A stretch of 64,000 nucleotides of DNA, from contig NZ_CP060783.1 of assembly GCF_014489535.1 (NCBI RefSeq), positions 1,798,001 to 1,862,000 of the forward strand, written 5' to 3'. The first letter of the stretch is position 1. Each line of letters starts with the position of its first letter. Shown one piece after another: positions 9,923 to 20,807 of the stretch. This DNA is from Diaphorobacter aerolatus. GTDB lineage: Bacteria > Pseudomonadota > Gammaproteobacteria > Burkholderiales > Burkholderiaceae_C. Below the pieces are notes generated by a model that saw only the letters and a program-made list of their open reading frames with translations, had not been told where the DNA came from and searched no databases. The translations under genes were made by a program, and so were the position numbers.

Positions 9923-11526
9923 TCAGTCGCGCTGCTTGGTGCCGTGAGCCTGCAGGTGATGCAGCAGACCTGCCGTGGAGGGATCAAGCCTGTCGCCGTG
10001 GCCGTCGGCCAACAGCGGCTCAAGTTCTCTGGCAAGCACCTTGCCCAGCTCCACACCCCACTGATCAAAGCTGTCGATCCCCCAGATCGCACCGCTGGTA
10101 AACACGCGGTGTTCGTACAGCGCAATCAACGCGCCGAATGCCGCCGGATCGAGGCGGTCCAGCACGAGGAATGTGCTCGGCCGGTTGCCGCTGAAATAGC
10201 TGTGGCCGCGGCTTTCGGGACGCCCGACCATCAAGGCCTGGGCCTGCGCCAGCGCGTTCGCGAGCAGGCGCGGATGGTGATCGGGTAGATCGTGGCCCCT
10301 TCACGCAGAGCGATGAACTCCACGGGCACGATGTCCGGCCCCTGGTGAATCATCTGGAAAAAAGCGTGCTGCCCGTTGGTGCCCGGCTCACCCCAGATCA
10401 CTGGCGACGTGGCATAGGGCAGCGGCTCGCCCCTGGCGTCGACGCCCTTGCCGTTGCTCTCCATCTCCAGTTGCTGGAGATAGGCCGGAAGGCGGCGCAG
10501 GCCGTGGCTGTAGGGCGCAATGTTGCGGCTCGTGAAACCATGAAAATTGCGATACCAGACGTCGAGCAGGCCCAGCCGCACGGGCAGGTTTTCTTCGAGT
10601 GGCGCGGTGCGGAAATGCTCATCCATCAAATGCGCGCCATGCAGCATCGCGCGGAAGTTCTTCTCGCCAATGGCAATCGCGATTGGCAAGCCAATCGCGG
10701 ACCACATCGAATAGCGGCCACCGACCCAGTCCCAGAACCCGAGCGTGGTGTCGATGCCGAATTCCGAGGCCGCCTCCAGATGGGTCGTGAGCGCGATGAA
10801 ATGCCGACTCAGCGACAGCCGTGCATCGCGTTGCAGCGATCCGCCATTTGCGAGAAACCAGCGGCGCGCGGCGTGCGCGTTGAGCATGGTCTCTGCCGTC
10901 GTGAAGGTCTTGGACGCAATCAGGAACAAGGTGCTTTCCGGCCTGATCCGGCGAAGCACGTTGCCAAGCTCCATGCCGTCCACGTTGGAGATGAAGTGCA
11001 GGGTCTTGCCGGCGTGTGCGAAATCTTCGAGCGCCTTCACCGTCATCGCGGGGCCGAGATCCGAGCCTCCGATGCCGATGTTGACGATGTCGGTGATCGC
11101 ATCGTCGGCGCGCACGCGCTCGGCGATCCGGAGCATCGCATCCAGGTTCTCGTGCACCTCGGCGAGGCTTTCGGCGACGAAGGCATTCGCCGTCGTCGCG
11201 TTCGCCGGACTGCGCAGCAGCCAGTGCATCACGGCCCGGTTTTCGGTGTTGTTGATCGGCTCGCCCGCAAACATCGCGTTGCGATAGGCCTCGACACCGC
11301 TCTCGCGCGCCAGTTGCGTGAGCAGCTCGCGGGTCTCCGCCCCGATCAGGTTCTTCGACAGATCGGCGAACACCAGCGGCGCATGCTGACTGAAGCGCGC
11401 AAACCGGTCCGGATCGTTATCGAACGCGCTGCGAACGTCGAAGCCGCGACCGGCACTCTCGAAATGGCGCTTGAGCAACTGCCACGCGGCCGTCCGGTCA
11501 CAGCGGGTGCGCGGGTCATTCATCAT
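9923..11526 (-). CDS. pgi: Glucose-6-phosphate isomerase (frameshifted in this sequence)
   Basis: Interconverts glucose-6-phosphate and fructose-6-phosphate. Family landmarks are [11 protein letters not shown], the [10 protein letters not shown] phosphate loop, [15 protein letters not shown], and after the break [19 protein letters not shown]. One base is missing at 10282: [11 protein letters not shown] should read [26 protein letters not shown]. With it restored the protein is about 534 residues. ATG 11526 overlaps the tal stop by 4 bp (ATGA), so the two are translationally coupled and probably co-transcribed from the tal promoter. Confidence 0.94.
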
Positions 11527-12472
11527 GCAGAGGCCAGCATCATCTGTTCAAGTTTTGCCGCATCTGCGGCGAAGGCGCGAATGCCTTCGGCCAGCTTTTC
11601 GGTCGCCATCGCGTCGGCGTTGAGCGCATAACGAAAGCCCGCCTCGTCGTAGCTCACCGCAGTCAGTTCCAACTCGCTTGCGGCCTGCGGATCAAGCGCA
11701 CGGGTGACGGGCTCGTTGCTCTCGGCGAGTTTGGCGAGCAGCTCGGGGGCGATGGTCAGCAGGTCCGATCCCGCAAGCGCAATGATCTGGCCCACGTTGC
11801 GAAAGCTCGCGCCCATCACCTCGGTCCTGATGCCGAAATGCTTGTAGTGGTTGTAGATCGCGCGCACGGACTGCACGCCCGGATCGTTGGCCCGGCCATC
11901 TCGGCCTCGTTCCACTGGGCACCGGCCTGCTTCTTGTACCAGTCATAGATGCGGCCGACGAATGGCGAGATGAGCTGCACCTTGGCCTGACCGCAGGCCA
12001 CCGCCTGCGCGAATGAAAACAGCAGCGTGAGATTGGTGTGAATACCGCGCGCCTCCAACTGCCTGGCCGCCTGGATGCCCTCCCAGGTGGAAGCAATCTT
12101 GATCAGCACGCGGTCGATGTGCACGCCCTCGGCCTGGTACAGCTCGATGATGCGCTCCGCGCGCGCCACCGTGGCCTCGGTGTCGAACGACAAACGGGCA
12201 TCGACCTCGGTGGAGACGCGGCCGGGAATGATCGACAGGATTTCGCAGCCGAAGCGCACGATCAGGCGATCCATGATTTCTTCGATCTCCCGGCCCTTGA
12301 AACGCGTGACGCAGTCCTGCATCAGCGGCGCATATTCGGGCTTCTGGACGGCCTTGAGGATCAACGAGGGGTTGGTCGTCGCATCCTGCGGCTGGAACGC
12401 GCTCAGTTGGTGGAAATCGCCGGTGTCGGCAACGACCGTGGTGAACTGTTTGAGAGCTTCTAGTTGATTCAT
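11523..12472 (-). CDS. tal: Transaldolase (frameshifted in this sequence)
   Basis: A pentose-phosphate enzyme that moves a dihydroxyacetone unit between sugar phosphates. ATG 12472 opens [20 protein letters not shown]. Seen are [10 protein letters not shown], the Schiff-base lysine region in [22 protein letters not shown], and [13 protein letters not shown]. One C is missing in CCC at 11891-11893; adding it joins EMAG to [20 protein letters not shown] and gives 316 residues, the normal TalB length. It is the first gene of a tal-pgi pair divergent from zwf-hexR, so the pentose-phosphate and Entner-Doudoroff entry genes share one control region of about 260 bp. Confidence 0.95.
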
Positions 12473-12609
12473 GGCGATTTCCCCATCAATGACATCCGGA
12501 TTCCTCTTTCGGACGACCGACGAGGCGTGACAACCCAAGAGTGTATTCGCAGCAATGCCATTGGTTAAACCCGTATTGTCTGCGGATGAAACTCGGTAAC
12601 ATCGATACT

Positions 12610-12697
12610 AGGGCCTGTTTACACAACCCTCGGGGTCGCGCAAGCCCGAAGGGTTGCGCAGTCTTGGGCGGTCTGCGGCGTTGGGTGAACAGGCCCT
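12610..12697. repeat. Small palindromic element between tal and zwf
   Basis: The outer arms (12610-12627, AGGGCCTGTTTACACAAC, and 12680-12697, GTTGGGTGAACAGGCCCT) are reverse complements at 16 of 18 positions. Inside lies a second inverted repeat, GCGCAAGCCC (12638-12647) facing GGGTTGCGC (12651-12659) around GAA. The whole 88-bp unit can fold into a branched hairpin. Layout and size resemble a non-coding REP/MITE-type repeat. No second copy is in this window. It sits in the shared regulatory region, 38 bp before zwf. Confidence 0.6.
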
Positions 12698-12734
12698 CGC
12701 CTTCAAGTTACAACTACACAGGTATTTCTGCGCC

Positions 12735-14201
12735 ATGAGTTTCGATCTGGTTTTGTTTGGCGGCACCGGCGACCTGGCCTGGCGCAAGCTGCTGCCCGCA
12801 CTCTTTCAGGCCTGGCGACACGGATCGTTGCCACCGGACGGCCGCATTCTGGGCGTGGCGCGCGATGATCTGAGCGACGAGGCGTATCGCGCACTCATTG
12901 CCAGCCGCCTCGATGCCGTCGAATCCGACAAGCGCCCCAAGAGCGAGGAATTCGAGAAATTTGCGGCCCTGCTGCAATATGTGCGCGTCGATCTGTCCGC
13001 GCCCAAGGACTACGAACGCCTCGCCCAGGTATTGCGCGAGCGCGCCGCCGATACCGTGGTGCTGTATCTCGCCACCGCTCCCAATCTCTTCACCACGGCC
13101 TGCGAACAACTGGGTTCCGTGGGACTGAACACGCCCAACACGCGCATCGTGCTGGAAAAACCGCTGGGCCATGATCTCGCGTCCAATCGCGCCATCAACG
13201 CCGCCGTGCGCAAGGTGTTCGACGAGTGGCAGATCTTCCGCATCGATCACTATCTCGGCAAGCCGTCGGTGCAGAACCTGCTCGCGCTGCGATTCGGCAA
13301 CGCGCTGTTCGAGCCCCTGTGGCGCCGCGAGACCGTTGCCAGCGTGGAAATCACCATGGCCGAGAAGATCGGCGTTGAAAAGCGCGGCGCGTTCTACGAG
13401 GGCACCGGCGCGCTGCGCGACATGGTGCAGAACCATGCGCTACAACTGCTGTGCGCCATCGCCATGGAGCCGCCCATCAACGCGCACGCCGACGCAATCC
13501 GTGACGAGAAGCTCAAGGTGCTGCGCTCGCTCGCGCCATGGACCGCAGCCACGCTTTCACGCGACGTGGTGCGTGGTCAATACACCGCAGGCACCCTGAG
13601 CGGAGACCGCGTTCCCGGCTATCTGAACGAGCCCGGCGTGGCGCCCGACAGCCGCACCGAAACCTTCGTCGCCCTGCGCACCGAGATCGCCAACTGGCGC
13701 TGGGCAGGCGTGCCGTTTTATATCCGCACCGGCAAGCGCCTGGCCGCGCACGAGGCGCACATTGCCGTCAATTTCCGGCCCGCGCCGCATCCCATCTACC
13801 GCACGCCGCTTGGCATGGCCAATCGCCTGGTGATCCACCTTCAGCCGCGCGACGGACTGGCGCTGCATCTGTTTTCTTCGGGCAATGACAAGCGCGGACT
13901 GAAGATTTCCGATGCGCAGTCGCTCGCGCCGGTGCAGCTCGATCTGGATTTCGACAAGCGCTTTGGCAGCGAACGCGTGGGCGCCTACGAACGGCTGCTG
14001 CTCGACGTGATCGCGGGCCGCCTGAACCTCTTCGTGCGCGCCGACGAACAGGAGGCCGCATGGCGCTGGGTCGAGCCCATCATGCAGTCGTGGCGGAACT
14101 CCGACGACAGCCCACGCCCCTATGCTGCGGGCACCTGGGGCCCGAGCGCCGCGAGCGCGCTGGTTGCGCGTGACGGCAATACGTGGATGGAAGAATGTTA
14201 G
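12735..14201 (+). CDS. zwf: Glucose-6-phosphate 1-dehydrogenase
   Basis: Oxidises glucose-6-phosphate with NADP, feeding the Entner-Doudoroff and pentose-phosphate routes. The protein starts MSFDLVLFGGTGDLAWRKLL, an N-terminal dinucleotide fold (GGTGDLA), and carries the active-site peptide RIDHYLGK (the catalytic Asp-His pair) and the later family block IRTGKRLAAHEA. ATG 12735 fits this fold; an in-frame upstream extension would add about 27 residues with no family match and would run into the palindromic element. The frame is intact over 488 residues. The stop overlaps the hexR ATG (ATGTTAG), indicating translational coupling. Confidence 0.95.
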   Translation: MSFDLVLFGGTGDLAWRKLLPALFQAWRHGSLPPDGRILGVARDDLSDEAYRALIASRLDAVESDKRPKSEEFEKFAALLQYVRVDLSAPKDYERLAQVLRERAADTVVLYLATAPNLFTTACEQLGSVGLNTPNTRIVLEKPLGHDLASNRAINAAVRKVFDEWQIFRIDHYLGKPSVQNLLALRFGNALFEPLWRRETVASVEITMAEKIGVEKRGAFYEGTGALRDMVQNHALQLLCAIAMEPPINAHADAIRDEKLKVLRSLAPWTAATLSRDVVRGQYTAGTLSGDRVPGYLNEPGVAPDSRTETFVALRTEIANWRWAGVPFYIRTGKRLAAHEAHIAVNFRPAPHPIYRTPLGMANRLVIHLQPRDGLALHLFSSGNDKRGLKISDAQSLAPVQLDLDFDKRFGSERVGAYERLLLDVIAGRLNLFVRADEQEAAWRWVEPIMQSWRNSDDSPRPYAAGTWGPSAASALVARDGNTWMEEC

Positions 14202-15038
14202 ACCGGATCACCGCTTCTCTGCCCTCTCTCGCCCCGGCTGAGCAGCGCGTTGCGCAACTGGTGCTCGATGATCCCGCGCGTTCTCGCATCTGCCGGTGCG
14301 CGAACTGGCCCAGCGCGCCAGCGTGAGCAAACCCACGGTGGTGCGCTTTTGCCGCAGCATGGGCTATGACGGTCTTGCCGATTTCAAGCTCAAGCTCGCG
14401 GGCAGTGTGAGCGAGGGCGTGCCCTTTATCCACCGCAGCGTGGACGCGGACGACAAGACCGGCGACGTGCTCGTGAAGGTCGTGGACAACGCGGTCGCGG
14501 CATTCCTGCAATACCGCAACGCGGCGAGCACCACCGCGCTGGAGCGCGCGGCCAGGGCCATCGCCTCGACCTGGCAGACCGGCAAGCGCATCGAGTTCTA
14601 CGGCGCAGGCAATTCGGGCATCGTCGCGCAGGATGGCCAGCACAAATTCTTTCGTCTCGGCATCACCAGCATCAGTGCCAGCGACGGGCACATGCAGGTG
14701 ATGAGCGCCACCCTGCTCGGCAAGGGCGATTGCGCGGTCATCATCAGCAATTCGGGTCGCACGCGCGACCTGATGGACGCCGCCGACATCGCGCGCAAGA
14801 ACGGCGCGACCACCATTGCGATCACGGCGAGTGGCTCGCCCCTCGCGCACACCTGTGAAATCCACCTGGCCGCCGATCACCCGAGGGCTACGACCGCTAC
14901 AGCCCGATGGTCTCGCGCCTCCTGCATCTGCTGATCATTGACGTGCTCGCCACGGCCGTGGCATTGCAGATCGGCGAGCCGCTGCAGCCGGTGCTGCAGC
15001 AGATGAAGAACAATCTGCGGGCCAAGCGCTACACCTGA
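14195..15038 (+). CDS. hexR: RpiR/HexR-family transcriptional regulator (two frameshifts in this sequence)
   Basis: An N-terminal helix-turn-helix (VRELAQRASVSKPTVVRFCR) and a C-terminal SIS sugar-phosphate-binding domain (EFYGAGNSGIVAQD and later CAVIISNSGRTRDL). HexR proteins repress zwf and Entner-Doudoroff genes and are released by KDPG; that is family knowledge, and the overlap with zwf supports it here. One C is missing at 14273-14275 (LVLDDPRAFSHLPVREL is restored) and one at 14880-14882 (LAADHPEGYDRYSPMVSRLL is restored), giving about 281 residues. Start ATG 14195 lies inside the end of zwf. Confidence 0.88.
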
Positions 15039-15071
15039 TTGTCGGGTAGCCGCCGCTTCAAACGAAGGGAC

Positions 15072-15575
15072 TCAGGCGGCGCGCCCGTAAGTGCCCGTGA
15101 AGCTGAACTTGGCGAGCGTATTGGCGTTCACCATGAAGCCTGCCAGCGCACAGCTCGCATCGTCGGGAATATCGAGCGTGCCGACCGACAGCGCATGCAG
15201 CGTGAAGACATAGCGATGCGGCTTGTCGCCGGGCGGCGGGCAGAAGCCGCCAAATTCAAACAGGCCGTAGTCGTTGCGCACATGCCGCGCGCCCTCGGGC
15301 AATTGCGCGCCACCCCTGGCTCCGGCATTGGCCGCGAGCTGAGCGACATCCGCAGGAATGTCCACCACAAACCAGTGCCACCAGCCCGACCCCGTGGGCG
15401 CGTCGGGATCGTAGACCGTCAGGGCAAAACTTTTCGTGCCTACCGGAGCGTCGCTCCAGTCCAGCACCGGCGACTGGTTCTGGCCGTTGCAGCCAAAGCC
15501 ATTGAATTCGAAACGTGGATCGACGCTCGCGTTGTTGGCGATGTCGGGACTCGTCAAAGTGAATTGCTTGCTCAT
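15072..15575 (-). CDS. YbhB/YbcL (PEBP, Raf-kinase-inhibitor-like) family protein
   Basis: A 167-residue protein of the phosphatidylethanolamine-binding fold. Typical segments are SPVLDWSDAPVGTKSFALTV, YDPDAPTGSGWWHWFVVDIP (the ligand pocket with Asp-Pro-Asp and His) and the later HRYVFTLHAL. The cellular role of bacterial YbhB proteins is poorly defined. It has no signal peptide. The gene converges on hexR with a 33-bp gap and is separated from the nucleotidase by about 150 bp, which contain a hairpin (AGGCCCCG 15646-15653 with CGGGGCCT 15671-15678) lacking a T-run. Confidence 0.88.
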   Translation of the reverse strand: MSKQFTLTSPDIANNASVDPRFEFNGFGCNGQNQSPVLDWSDAPVGTKSFALTVYDPDAPTGSGWWHWFVVDIPADVAQLAANAGARGGAQLPEGARHVRNDYGLFEFGGFCPPPGDKPHRYVFTLHALSVGTLDIPDDASCALAGFMVNANTLAKFSFTGTYGRAA

Positions 15576-15728
15576 ATCACCTGCATCCTTTCAGACATGA
15601 ATGAACCGGACGAAAAATACCGTATTGCGCAAGCATAGCGCGACAAGGCCCCGACACCGCCATGCGAAGCCGGGGCCTGTAGGCCAAAGCGGGAATGGCT
15701 GCAAGCCCCGGCGCACTCACCGCACTTT

Positions 15729-17664
15729 TTACTTCTTCACGTCAACGAACGTCTTGGTGCTATATAGCTCGGTCGGCAGACGTTGCAGCAGTGGCAGCTT
15801 GGTTGCCGCGTCACGCGCCTGCTTCTCGATATAGGTGAAGAATACGTCAGCGTCGAGCACGCCGATGTCCAGGCGCCGTGCAGCGGGCACGGCCGCGAGC
15901 GTCTTGTAGCCGTCGCCGCCCGTGGCGTTGAAACTCAGCACGAACAGGCGATAGCTCCGCTCGGATGCCAGCGGCTCCCACAGACCGCTGGTGCGGTTGC
16001 GCACCTCGATGCCGGAGACGCGCTGCCCCGTCGCCATGCCCGCGTTCACGTCGAAGCGCAGACCGCCGGTGTAGGGATAAGGTCCAGTGGAGCCGCCCTT
16101 GCCGTAGACCGCTTCCAGGCCATCTTCGAGCATCGCCTTCACTTCGGCACCGGTGATGTCCAGCCGGAACAGCATGTTGCCGAACGGCAGGACCTGAATC
16201 ACCTGCGCCGCAGTCACGTTGCCCGTGAGCGGAATGCGCACGCCGCCACCGCTTTGCAGCGAGATGTCGGCACCGCCGTACTGCGCATTGGCTACTTCAA
16301 GATAGGCCTGTGCGACGAGTTGCTGAATGTCACCGCCACGCGCGCTCACGCTGCCTTCGGCGTTGCAGGCGGCGCTGGAGCGCCCGTAGTCGGCTGAGCC
16401 TTCACCACCGGGAACGCGGCGCGAGCACAGTTCCTTGGGCGCGGTCGCCGACAGCGTCTGGTTGAACGCGGCGATGCGCTCCTTGAATGGCTTGAGCACC
16501 TGATCGGCCGCCGCAGCAGGCGCCGTGGTGCGCAGGAATCCGGCGTTCTTCACGCTGGCCTCGATGGCCTTTGCCTGATCGGCGGTGGGCTCCTTGCCGC
16601 CCACGGTGAAGTTGTTGCCAATGAGCACGTGCGGCGTTCCGGTGCACTGCTTGACGTCGCCATTCGCATCGAACGACACCTTCAGTTCGCCGACGACCTG
16701 CGCGTACTCCCACGCCTGCACGATGCAGACCGGCTTGCCGTCCTTGTTGGTCACGCGCGTGGGATAGGCACCCGAGGGCGTGCCCACGCCGAGCGTCTTG
16801 AGCGCGTCGGGCCGAGCAGCGTGTGCGAGTCACCGCCGACGATCACGTCCACGCCGCTGAGTTTGGCGGCGACCTGCTTGTCGTATTCATAGCCGATATG
16901 GCTCATCACGATGATCTTGTTGATGCCTTGCTTGCGCAGCACATCGATCTCGCGTTGCGCGGCCGTGGCCTCGTCCTCGAACATCGTCTCGGGTCGGGGC
17001 TTGACGACGCCTTGGTCTTCTGCGCGATGGTCAGGCCCACGATGCCGATCTTCTGGCCTCCGCGCTCAAGCACCTTCGACGGCGAGACCAGCCCCGGCGC
17101 CTTGGATGCGTTCAAGGCGGAGGACGGACCGAACTTCACATTCGCGCTGAGCACCGGCGTCTTGCATGCGCCCTTGTGCAGCCGGTCGATGAAGCCCTTG
17201 AGACCGGTGTCGCCCTTGTCGAATTCGTGATTGCCGAGCGTGAAGGCGTCAAAGCACACGGTATTCATCATCGCGGCATCGGCCTCACCATCGGCTCCGG
17301 CGCGATTGAAGTACAACGTGCCGGTGAGCGCGTCACCCGCGTGCAGCTTGAGCACGTTCTTCGAGGATTTCTCCAGCGCCTGGATCGCGGCGGTCACGCG
17401 CGGGAAACCGCCCGCCTCGACCGCAACGGCCACCGGCGCCGCACCGCCCGCATTCAGTTGCAGCGTCCTGGATTTCGAATCGAGCGTGGAGTGATGGTCG
17501 TTGATGTGAAGGATGCTGAGCTCAAGCGGCTCGTTGCTGGAAGCATCCGGCCCATCGCCGCCACCGCCGCATCCGGCCAGCAGCCCGATCAACACGGCGC
17601 TTGCGACTCCTTTCGGCAACTTGCGCATTGCGCGATTGCCCGACCATCCCGAATATGCTGACAT
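15729..17664 (-). CDS. UshA-type 5'-nucleotidase/2',3'-cyclic phosphodiesterase, predicted lipoprotein (two frameshifts)
   Basis: An extracytoplasmic metallophosphatase that scavenges phosphate and nucleosides from nucleotides. ATG 17664 follows GGAGAG; the leader ends in LLAGC, a lipobox, so the protein is likely anchored as a lipoprotein rather than free in the periplasm. Metal-site motifs are LHINDHHS, LHAGDAL, LGNHEFDKG, MSHIGYEYD and VGGDSHTLL. The C-terminal nucleotide-binding domain includes GGVRIPL and FNATGGDGYKTL. Missing bases at 16996-16999 (restores SSSPRPETMFEDEA) and 16809-16811 (restores LLGPDALKTLGVG) give about 645 residues. A second in-frame ATG at 17628 is possible but has the poorer ribosome site. 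Confidence 0.9.
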
Positions 17665-17795
17665 GCTCTCTCCACAGTTGTCTGGAAAGATTGCATCCTC
17701 AGAAGACGGCATGACAGGCCTGTGACCCAAGACTAAGCCCCTGCGCCGTCCCCGGAAATCCGGAAGTCTTCGCTACCGGCCTTGTGTGCAGAGAT

Positions 17796-18857
17796 TCAGT
17801 CCAGGGCAACCGGAACGACGGTCTCTGGGAGGCCGATGCGGCCTTCCTCGATGGCGTGGCATGCGACCTTCGTGCCGCCATCGTCAAGCAGTTGCGGGCG
17901 CTCCACGCGGCAACGTTCGTTGGCGTGCGGACAACGCGGATTGAACGCGCAGCCCGTCGGCGGGTTGAGTGGATTGGGCACCTCGCCGCGAACCGGTGTA
18001 CGGGCATGGCCGGTATCGTGCATCTTCGGAATCGCATCGAGCAGCATGCGCGTGTAGGGGTGGCGGGGCCGCACAAACAGCTCGTGCTTGTCGGCGATTT
18101 CCACCAGCCGCCCGAGGTACATCACGCCCACCTGATCGCTCACGTGGCGCACCACCGCCAGGTTGTGGCTGATGAAAAGATAAGTCAGGTGGCGCTCGCG
18201 CTGCAGGTCCTTCATGATGTTGAGGACCTGTGCCTGCACGGACACATCGAGCGCCGACGTCGGCTCATCGCACACCAGAAATTCCGGCTCGGTGGCCAGT
18301 GCGCGCGCAATCGAAATGCGCTGCCGCTGGCCTCCTGAAAACTGGTGTGGATACTTGTCCATGCAATCGAAGGTCAGACCCACCGATTGCAGCAATTCAC
18401 CCACGCGCTGCGTGAGCGCATCATCGTCGCTGAGTAACCCATGCTCGATCAACGGCTCGGCAATGATGTCGCGCACCAGCCAGCGCGGATTGAGGCTCGC
18501 ATACGGGTCCTGGAAGATCATCTGGATGCGACGGCGCATCTCGCGCATGGATCGCCCGGCAAATGCCGCATGCGCGTCCTGCCCATCAAAGGTGAAACTG
18601 CCACGCGTGGGCTCGTACAGCCCCACGAGCAGACGCGCCACGGTGCTCTTGCCGCAGCCGGATTCACCGACCAGCGCAAGCGTCTTGCCTTTCTGGATTT
18701 CGAAGCTGACGCCATCGACGGCATGCAGCAGCGCACGCGGCTTGCGTTCCAGCACACGGTTGAGCCAGGGAGCGGACACGTCAAAGGTCTTGGCCAGATC
18801 TTCTGCGCGCACCAACGGTGCGGAGGACGAACGGGTGTGGATGTCGGCTGCGCTCAT
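17796..18857 (-). CDS. Oligopeptide/dipeptide ABC transporter ATP-binding protein (DppF/OppF type)
   Basis: A 353-residue ATPase with Walker [10 protein letters not shown], signature [15 protein letters not shown], Walker [13 protein letters not shown], and the C-terminal oligopeptide-transporter segment with its cysteine cluster ([17 protein letters not shown]), which in this family can bind an iron-sulfur cluster. It energises peptide uptake together with the ATPase encoded next to it. Its start overlaps the DppD-type gene by 4 bp (ATGA). It is the last gene of the operon. Confidence 0.92.
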   Translation of the reverse strand: MSAADIHTRSSSAPLVRAEDLAKTFDVSAPWLNRVLERKPRALLHAVDGVSFEIQKGKTLALVGESGCGKSTVARLLVGLYEPTRGSFTFDGQDAHAAFAGRSMREMRRRIQMIFQDPYASLNPRWLVRDIIAEPLIEHGLLSDDDALTQRVGELLQSVGLTFDCMDKYPHQFSGGQRQRISIARALATEPEFLVCDEPTSALDVSVQAQVLNIMKDLQRERHLTYLFISHNLAVVRHVSDQVGVMYLGRLVEIADKHELFVRPRHPYTRMLLDAIPKMHDTGHARTPVRGEVPNPLNPPTGCAFNPRCPHANERCRVERPQLLDDGGTKVACHAIEEGRIGLPETVVPVALD

Positions 18858-19840
18858 GCAATGGCTCCTGCGGCGACAGCCGCGTCTTCGCGCAACCAGC
18901 AGGCGGCCTGCGTGGCGCCCGCGGGAAGCAGATCGGGCCGCTCGACGCGGCAGCGGTCAAACGCGTACTGGCAGCGCGGATTGAAGGCGCAACCCTTGGG
19001 AATGGCGTTCAGGCGAGGCATCGCGCCATCGATCTGATTGAGACGTTCGCGTTCCTCCTGCATGTCGGGAATCGACGCCATGAGACCCGCGGTGTAGGGA
19101 TGCGCCGGATGATTGATGACCTCGTGCACCGGTCCGATTTCCGCGATCCGGCCGGCATACATCACGGCCACACGGTCACAGGTTTCGGCGATCACGCCCA
19201 TGTCGTGCGTGATCAGCATGACGGCCGCGCCGCGCGACCGGCAGATGTTCTTGAGCAGCGTGATGATCTGCGCCTGAATCGATACGTCGAGCGCGGTCGT
19301 GGGCTCGTCGGCCACGATCAGCTCGGGCTCGGCGGCGAGCGCCAGCGCAATCACGACGCGCTGGCGCATGCCGCCCGAGAACTGGTGCGGATAGTGATCG
19401 ATGCGCTGCTCCGCCGCCGGAATGCCGGTGTCCTTGAGCAGGCTGATGGCCCTGTCGCGCGCCTGCGCGGCGTTCAGGGGAAGATGCGTGGTGATGGTCT
19501 CGATCAACTGCCTGCCGACGGTGTACAGCGGATTGAGCGAGGTGAGCGGATCCTGGAAGATCGCGCCAATGCGGCGGCCACGAATGTGGCGCATCTTCTG
19601 GTTGGGCAGGTTGTCGATGCGCTCGCCGTTGAGCAGAATCTGGCCCGAGGCGATCCGCCCGGGTGGCTCGAGCAGACCGATGATGGACGCGCCGGTCAGC
19701 GATTTGCCCGCGCCGGACTCGCCCACAACGCCGAGAATTTCTCCGGGGGCAATCGAGAAGGAAACATCGTCGAGTGCACGCAAAGTGCCTTTGCGGCCCG
19801 GAAATTCGACGACGAGATTTTGGACATCAAGCAGGGACAT
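18854..19840 (-). CDS. Oligopeptide/dipeptide ABC transporter ATP-binding protein (DppD/OppD type)
   Basis: A 328-residue ATPase with Walker [10 protein letters not shown], signature [15 protein letters not shown], Walker [13 protein letters not shown], switch His in MLITHDMG, and a C-terminal cysteine-containing peptide-transporter extension ([18 protein letters not shown]). It pairs with the downstream ATPase to drive the two permeases. It starts 11 bp after the DppC-type stop and overlaps the next gene. Confidence 0.92.
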   Translation of the reverse strand: MSLLDVQNLVVEFPGRKGTLRALDDVSFSIAPGEILGVVGESGAGKSLTGASIIGLLEPPGRIASGQILLNGERIDNLPNQKMRHIRGRRIGAIFQDPLTSLNPLYTVGRQLIETITTHLPLNAAQARDRAISLLKDTGIPAAEQRIDHYPHQFSGGMRQRVVIALALAAEPELIVADEPTTALDVSIQAQIITLLKNICRSRGAAVMLITHDMGVIAETCDRVAVMYAGRIAEIGPVHEVINHPAHPYTAGLMASIPDMQEERERLNQIDGAMPRLNAIPKGCAFNPRCQYAFDRCRVERPDLLPAGATQAACWLREDAAVAAGAIA

Positions 19841-19851
19841 GGCTTTTCACC

Positions 19852-20778
19852 TCAACGAAGACGCGGGTTGAGGGCATCACGCAGCCAGTCGCCCAGCAGG
19901 TTCACCGACAGTGCGATCAACACCAGCATGGCACCGGGAAAAACGGTGATCCACCATTCGCCGGAAAACAGGTAGTCGTTGCCGACGCGGATCAGCGTGC
20001 CGAGCGACGGCGACGTGGGTGGAGCGCCGACGCCGAGAAACGACAGCGTGGCTTCGGTGATGATCGCCGTGGCTACCTGTATGGTGGCGAGCACCATGAC
20101 CGGGCCGAGCACATTGGGCAGCACGTGTCGGCGCATGATGCGCAGCGGCGGCACGCCCGTGACGCGCGCGGCCTGCACGTATTCCTTGCCGTATTCGACC
20201 ATGGTGCTGGCGCGCACTGTGCGCGCATATTGCACCCAGCCATTGCTGCCCGCAAACGCAATCGCCAGCACCAGCACAGCGAATGCGACGCCCTCGGCGG
20301 CATTGGGATAGACGGCGCGCGCCACGCCCGCAATCAGCAGCGCCACGAGAATCGCGGGGAACGAGGACACCACATCGCAGGCGCGCATCAACAGCGCGTC
20401 GATCCAGCCGCGCTTGGCCCCGGAGACCAGGCCGAGCGACACGCCGATCACGATCGACAGCGCCACCGAGACCAGCCCCACAATCAGCGAGATGCGTGCG
20501 CCATAGATCAGCGCGGAAAGAATATCGCGTCCCTGGTCGTCGGTGCCGAGCGGATATTTCCACGTGCCGCTCTCGCTCCATGCGGGCGGCAGCCGCGCGT
20601 CGGACAGCTCGAGCGTGGTGAGATCGAACGGATTGTGCGGCGCCACCCAGCCCGCAAAGATCGAGCAGAACACGCAGATGAATGCGATCACCGCGGCACC
20701 GATTGCGACCGGGGACGAGCGGAAACTGTGGGCGACATCGCTGTCCCACCAGTGAGCTAGGGTTTGTTGAATCGACAT
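19852..20778 (-). CDS. Peptide ABC transporter permease (DppC type)
   Basis: A 308-residue inner-membrane permease. A cytoplasmic start (MSIQQTLAHWWDSDVAHSF) is followed by a first membrane helix (IGAAVIAFICVFCSIFAGWV), the OppC-N domain with LGTDDQGRDILSALIYGARIS, and the binding-protein-dependent transport domain with the EAA-like loop EYVQAARVTGVPPLRIMRRHVLPN that contacts the ATPases. Part of the dppB / M20 / dppC / dppD / dppF operon. Confidence 0.92.
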   Translation of the reverse strand: MSIQQTLAHWWDSDVAHSFRSSPVAIGAAVIAFICVFCSIFAGWVAPHNPFDLTTLELSDARLPPAWSESGTWKYPLGTDDQGRDILSALIYGARISLIVGLVSVALSIVIGVSLGLVSGAKRGWIDALLMRACDVVSSFPAILVALLIAGVARAVYPNAAEGVAFAVLVLAIAFAGSNGWVQYARTVRASTMVEYGKEYVQAARVTGVPPLRIMRRHVLPNVLGPVMVLATIQVATAIITEATLSFLGVGAPPTSPSLGTLIRVGNDYLFSGEWWITVFPGAMLVLIALSVNLLGDWLRDALNPRLR

Positions 20779-20807
20779 GGCTTTGGGGCTCTCTGTTGGT
20801 CGTCACG

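Noticed and set aside
12700..12734. HexR operator in front of zwf (GTTACAACTACA near 12706)
   Set aside because: Only half matches what I recall of HexR sites, with wrong spacing; not strong enough to list.
15646..15678. Terminator between the nucleotidase and the PEBP gene
   Set aside because: The 8-bp stem is good but has no T-run and lies in the leader of the PEBP gene.
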